Notes under the pieces: generated by a model
Databases searched by the model: none
What the model was told of the DNA's origin: nothing
Seen by the model: the letters and a program-made list of their open reading frames with translations, nothing else
Assembly: GCA_037447655.1 (NCBI GenBank)
Contig: JBBHKE010001223.1
Coordinates: forward strand, 176,936 to 240,935
DNA length: 64,000 nucleotides
Direction: 5' to 3'
Source of the DNA: Zygnema cylindricum
Lineage: Eukaryota > Streptophyta > Zygnematophyceae > Zygnematales > Zygnemataceae
Shown here: piece after piece, positions 62,580 to 64,000 of the stretch
Position numbering within the stretch: the stretch's first letter is position 1
Layout: the number at the start of each line of letters is the position of its first letter
Made by a program: the position numbers and the translations under genes

Positions 62580-64000
62580 TCAAACAAGTAAACAAACACC
62601 CCCTCCCCTTTTTCTTTTCTTTTTCCTTTTTCCTTTTCCTTTCATAAAACTTAAGTATTTAACACAGTGGATAAAATGAACTGAAATGATAATTGTATCA
62701 CATATTTTATTTAACATCCCATTTTTCTTAAACCTGAGCAAAGATTTTATCCACCTCTTCCCTTTTCCATCCACACTAAATCCACTTTCCCTCTTGAAAT
62801 TCAAACAACCAGCCCCATCCCCAACCTTCAACACATACCCGGATGATAACCCTTTTACAGGCACATCTTCACAAGAGACATCACACCAAGTAGTGATGTC
62901 AAATCCATCCACCTCCAAATATTCCCAAAAACCACTAGTCCCCACTAAGTTCCTCATAAGATCTACATCTTCCGTAATCATATTTTTATCCATGATAATT
63001 ACCCCATTTTCTGAACTTCCCTCACTGTCTCCCATGGAATTCTTTCCACTATCACTCTCTATTTTAATTCCCAATAAATATTTCTCTTCTCCCCTATCTT
63101 TTAAAACCCCCTCTAGAATTAATTTTCCCCTTTCCTCGGAATCCGTTGAAGTCTCCCTTTCCGACCAGTTTTCTGTTTCCAAAATATTTATGAAACTATC
63201 CTCAATATTTTGAACTTCTTCAAGTATCTCCTCTCTCTTTACTTCCCTTATACCTCCAAAAGCACACTGTTGCCTTCGTCCTATTTCTGTGTACTTTTCT
63301 CTCTTCCCCATTCTACCGATGTGAAGAAGCTCCAATTTTTCTTCATCCTCTTTCTCCTCTTCCTCTTCGTCTTCCTCATCCACATTCCAACTTCTAAATT
63401 TTTCCAAACAAGGGCATTCCTCCATATAATGACCCGGTTCCCTACAAAAGAAGCAAACCCCTTTTTTCAAAGCTCCCGTGCCTTTTCCTCTCCCTCTCTT
63501 TCCACCAAAGTTCCGATAAGGTTTACCTTTGTCTTTCTTTCTCTCATCACGCTTCCGCTCGTCACCACCGTTCTTCTCATCACGCTTCCGCTCGTCACCG
63601 CCGTTCCTCTCATCACGATTCCGCCAATCACCACCAGCTGAAAATGCATTGACCCTGTCCTTTCCCCTACGAAGCTCCAAAGTGCTTTCCCTCACAAGAA
63701 TTATCCCCATGGTAAAGCTCCAAGTCCATGAGGAGCCATCCATTGCCTGCATACGACAAATTATGTTTTCGTACTCATCTGGGAGTTTCATAATTAGTGT
63801 ATTAATCTTACTCTCCTCAGATTCTACATATCCCGCACTAGTAAGCTCAACATATAACGCAGCAATATCATTACAAAACTCTATCATGCTACCGCCTTTA
63901 TAAACGTAGGCATCTATTTCTTGTTTTACTAATTGCTGCCTCTGAATAGTCTCACTCTTATAAATCTGAGTTAGTGCTTCCCATATCTCCGAAGACTTGG
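62580..64000 (-). CDS. Gag-RNase H-like frame of D' (partial, open)
   Basis: The minus-strand frame is open from the window edge to 62580. Visible parts: IWEALTQIYKSET, MKLPDEYENIICRMQAM, one additional RDERNGGDER-type repeat compared with D, the zinc knuckle CFFCREPGHYMEEC, the acidic stretch with an in-frame deletion relative to D, and the RNase H-like part (LVGTSGFWEYLEVDGFDITT, CDVSCED, WIKSLLRF). It ends about 38 nt before the LTR, so unlike D it does not enter the 3' LTR. D and D' differ by several indels, and those visible are in frame. Confidence 0.85.
   Translation of the reverse strand, partial: KSSEIWEALTQIYKSETIQRQQLVKQEIDAYVYKGGSMIEFCNDIAALYVELTSAGYVESEESKINTLIMKLPDEYENIICRMQAMDGSSWTWSFTMGIILVRESTLELRRGKDRVNAFSAGGDWRNRDERNGGDERKRDEKNGGDERKRDERKKDKGKPYRNFGGKRGRGKGTGALKKGVCFFCREPGHYMEECPCLEKFRSWNVDEEDEEEEEKEDEEKLELLHIGRMGKREKYTEIGRRQQCAFGGIREVKREEILEEVQNIEDSFINILETENWSERETSTDSEERGKLILEGVLKDRGEEKYLLGIKIESDSGKNSMGDSEGSSENGVIIMDKNMITEDVDLMRNLVGTSGFWEYLEVDGFDITTWCDVSCEDVPVKGLSSGYVLKVGDGAGCLNFKRESGFSVDGKGKRWIKSLLRFKKNGMLNKICDTIIISVHFIHCVKYLSFMKGKGKRKKKRKRGGGVCLLV

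Larger units (their letters stand above)
48496..64000 (+). mobile_element. copia element B, 3' LTR interrupted by C; extends past the window
   Basis: 5' LTR 48496-49550, primer site GGTTATAGGCCCACC at 49551, gag, protease, integrase, reverse transcriptase, RNase H, polypurine tract and 3' LTR from 53902. The 3' LTR stops at 54909, where C inserted; the rest must lie beyond the window. Frames are broken by a handful of lesions. Its LTR and Gag are related to D. Confidence 0.9.
54910..64000 (+). mobile_element. element C: Gag-protease retroelement, nested in B; extends past the window
   Basis: Starts TGTCATGCTGCATC at 54910 in the LTR of B. A matching LTR starts at 60731 and is cut after GGACCCAAAC at 61300 by D'. 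The interior holds a 2.3-kb leader and a single 895-codon Gag-protease frame, with no reverse transcriptase or integrase. Class inferred as Ty3/gypsy-like from double knuckles and DTGA protease. Confidence 0.8.
61301..64000 (-). mobile_element. element D', minus-strand second copy of D, extends past the window
   Basis: The 3' LTR (61301-62541) and most of the Gag-RNase H-like frame are in the window. The other LTR lies to the right. It interrupts the 3' LTR of C. Confidence 0.95.

Noticed and set aside
62686-63903. Plus-strand frames of 124-175 codons opposite D' Gag
   Set aside because: They are the antisense of a purine-rich coding sequence.

Overview
The window looks like nuclear DNA of a streptophyte (land plant or close algal relative). 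The evidence is an intron-rich gene for a plant-type RuvB-like 1 AAA+ ATPase, a second intron-rich gene with C2H2 zinc fingers, AT-rich intergenic DNA with many microsatellites and MITEs, and about 45 kb of LTR retrotransposons of the Ty1/copia and Ty3/gypsy classes. I cannot name the species. No rRNA, tRNA or CRISPR features were found.

Left part (1-19 kb). Eleven exons at 846-6263 (+) give an open, phase-consistent RUVBL1 reading frame that lacks only the N-terminal exon. Six exons at 13884-11242 (-) give a zinc-finger protein whose first finger is split by a GC-AG intron. Between and beyond these genes lie two MITE types (one with a perfect 8-bp target duplication), an 800-bp pyrimidine-only minisatellite, a 0.28-kb duplicated segment and several tandem repeats.

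Right part (19-64 kb). This is a stack of nested retroelements that can be untangled from LTR ends, target duplications and pieces of reading frame that tile together. A GC-rich 27-bp minisatellite (19000-19437 and 48030-48495) is split by copia element A (LTRs 19438-20249 and 47209-48029). A's reverse transcriptase is interrupted twice: by copia element E (about 23657-28938) and by a minus-strand Ty3/gypsy element G (about 29172-46366). G is itself interrupted by a solo LTR of family B (36827-37883, TSD GGAAT) and by element D (38737-43079, TSD TGGTG). Next to A, copia element B starts at 48496. Its 3' LTR is interrupted at 54910 by element C, whose own 3' LTR is interrupted at 61301 by a minus-strand second copy of D (D'), which runs off the window.

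Three things stand out. (1) Gypsy element G carries a C5-cytosine DNA methyltransferase domain between protease and reverse transcriptase, with motifs I, II, IV (PCQ), VI (ENV), VIII and IX still readable. (2) D and D' are non-autonomous copia derivatives whose one long open frame fuses Gag with a strongly diverged RNase H remnant; the frame starts in the 5' LTR and, in D, ends inside the 3' LTR. (3) C is a non-autonomous element with an intact 895-aa Gag-protease frame and no polymerase. The copia families also share a half-tRNA type primer site (GGTTATGGGCCCACC in D), matching the anticodon arm of initiator tRNA-Met and read as part of Gag.

B and D have related LTRs and Gag proteins, so B-type elements are the likely source of enzymes for D. 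Most pol frames in A, B, E and G are broken by stops and frameshifts; D, D' and C remain open.
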